Source of the DNA: Thalassospiraceae bacterium
GTDB lineage: Bacteria > Pseudomonadota > Alphaproteobacteria > Rhodospirillales > Magnetovibrionaceae
DNA length: 13,406 nucleotides
Assembly: GCA_030638205.1 (NCBI GenBank)
Contig: DAOWFB010000011.1
Span: 1 to 13,406 of the forward strand
Direction: 5' to 3'
Below the pieces are notes generated by a model that did not search any database, was not told the DNA's origin, and saw only the letters and a list, made by a program, of their open reading frames with translations. The translations under genes and the position numbers were made by a program. Positions 13,003 to 13,406 of this stretch are shown here, piece after piece. Positions within the stretch are counted from its first letter, which is position 1; every line of letters begins with the position of its first letter.

Positions 13003-13406
13003 ATGACAAACCCAGAAAACGAAAACGAAAATACCGAACAGCCCAGTGATGATGAAACCGTGGCGGCAGACGATGCTGAAATGCAAGCGGAACTGGACCA
13101 AGAAATTGCCGATGCTGAAAATATTGAAAGCATCGACGAAGATCATGACCCGGTGGCCGAATTGGAATCCGCCAATGCAGATTTAAAAGACAAGCTCCTG
13201 CGGGCATTATCAGAGGCCGAAAACACCCGGCGCATAGCGGCGCGGGAAAAAACCGATGGGGCCAAATATAAAAACATGGACCTTGGTCGCGATTTGTTAG
13301 GCGTTGTCGATAATATGACAATGGCGCTGGCGTCTATTCCTATCGAGACCCGCGAAGCAGATGCCAATTTAAAAAATCTCTATGTGGGCATTGAAATGAC
13401 CATGAA
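13003..13406 (+). CDS. grpE: Nucleotide exchange factor GrpE, 5' part (runs off window)
   Basis: GrpE is the cytoplasmic nucleotide exchange factor of DnaK. The open frame from ATG 13003 continues to the window end, giving the first 134 residues. The N-terminal ~50 residues are highly acidic and low-complexity, as usual. A coiled-coil region follows with the family pattern LKDKLLRALSEAENTRRIAAREKTDGAKYKNMDLGRDLLGVVDNMTMAL. The C-terminal beta domain begins outside the window. GGA lies 8 bases before the ATG. It follows hrcA by 22 bases, so the two are very likely co-transcribed, the common alphaproteobacterial hrcA-grpE arrangement. Confidence 0.93.
   Translation, partial: MTNPENENENTEQPSDDETVAADDAEMQAELDQEIADAENIESIDEDHDPVAELESANADLKDKLLRALSEAENTRRIAAREKTDGAKYKNMDLGRDLLGVVDNMTMALASIPIETREADANLKNLYVGIEMTM

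Overview
The window looks like ordinary chromosomal DNA of an alphaproteobacterium of moderate GC (roughly 45-50% by eye). The evidence is the gene families and their order: a divergent rph-rdgB / hrcA-grpE pair, hemW, a penicillin-binding-protein-activator lipoprotein divergent from yraN, gshB, and a YifB/ComM ATPase. No prophage, insertion sequence, CRISPR array or RNA gene was found. No intergenic gap exceeds about 245 bases. I do not see a convincing undescribed multi-gene system; the unusual signals are small and mostly regulatory or non-coding.

Left part (1-1202, plus strand): the 3' end of a HIT-family protein, an exported DUF6134-type protein and a very cysteine-rich 73-residue protein of the GDCCVxC family, closely spaced as an operon. 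Next (1203-4139, minus strand): a YifB/ComM Mg-chelatase-like ATPase followed by a MATE efflux transporter. A small uncharacterised ORF (4384-4584, plus) meets gshB tail to tail.

Middle (4581-7572, minus strand): yraN, a DolP-like two-BON-domain lipoprotein, a SirB1-like transglutaminase-fold/TPR protein and gshB run in one direction. Divergent from yraN is the periplasmic-binding-protein-like lipoprotein (LpoA/LppC type, 7641-9083). An lpoA-yraN-dolP neighbourhood also exists in E. coli, so this is an old envelope-biogenesis cluster in rearranged form. rsmI, usually next to yraN, is absent from this position.

Right part: rph and rdgB overlap on the minus strand and end in a probable intrinsic terminator. 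hemW follows with its own control region, which holds two near-identical palindromic operator-like sites 53 bp apart, the clearest regulatory signal in the window. Divergent from rph, hrcA and the 5' part of grpE form the start of a heat-shock operon; hrcA has a structured leader and no visible CIRCE element.

Two patterns recur. Several genes rely on TTG start codons (dolP, yraN, rdgB). Several genes also have short direct repeats that begin at or straddle the stop codon (comM, dolP, yraN, the lipoprotein gene, the GDCCVxC gene), some supplying a second in-frame stop.
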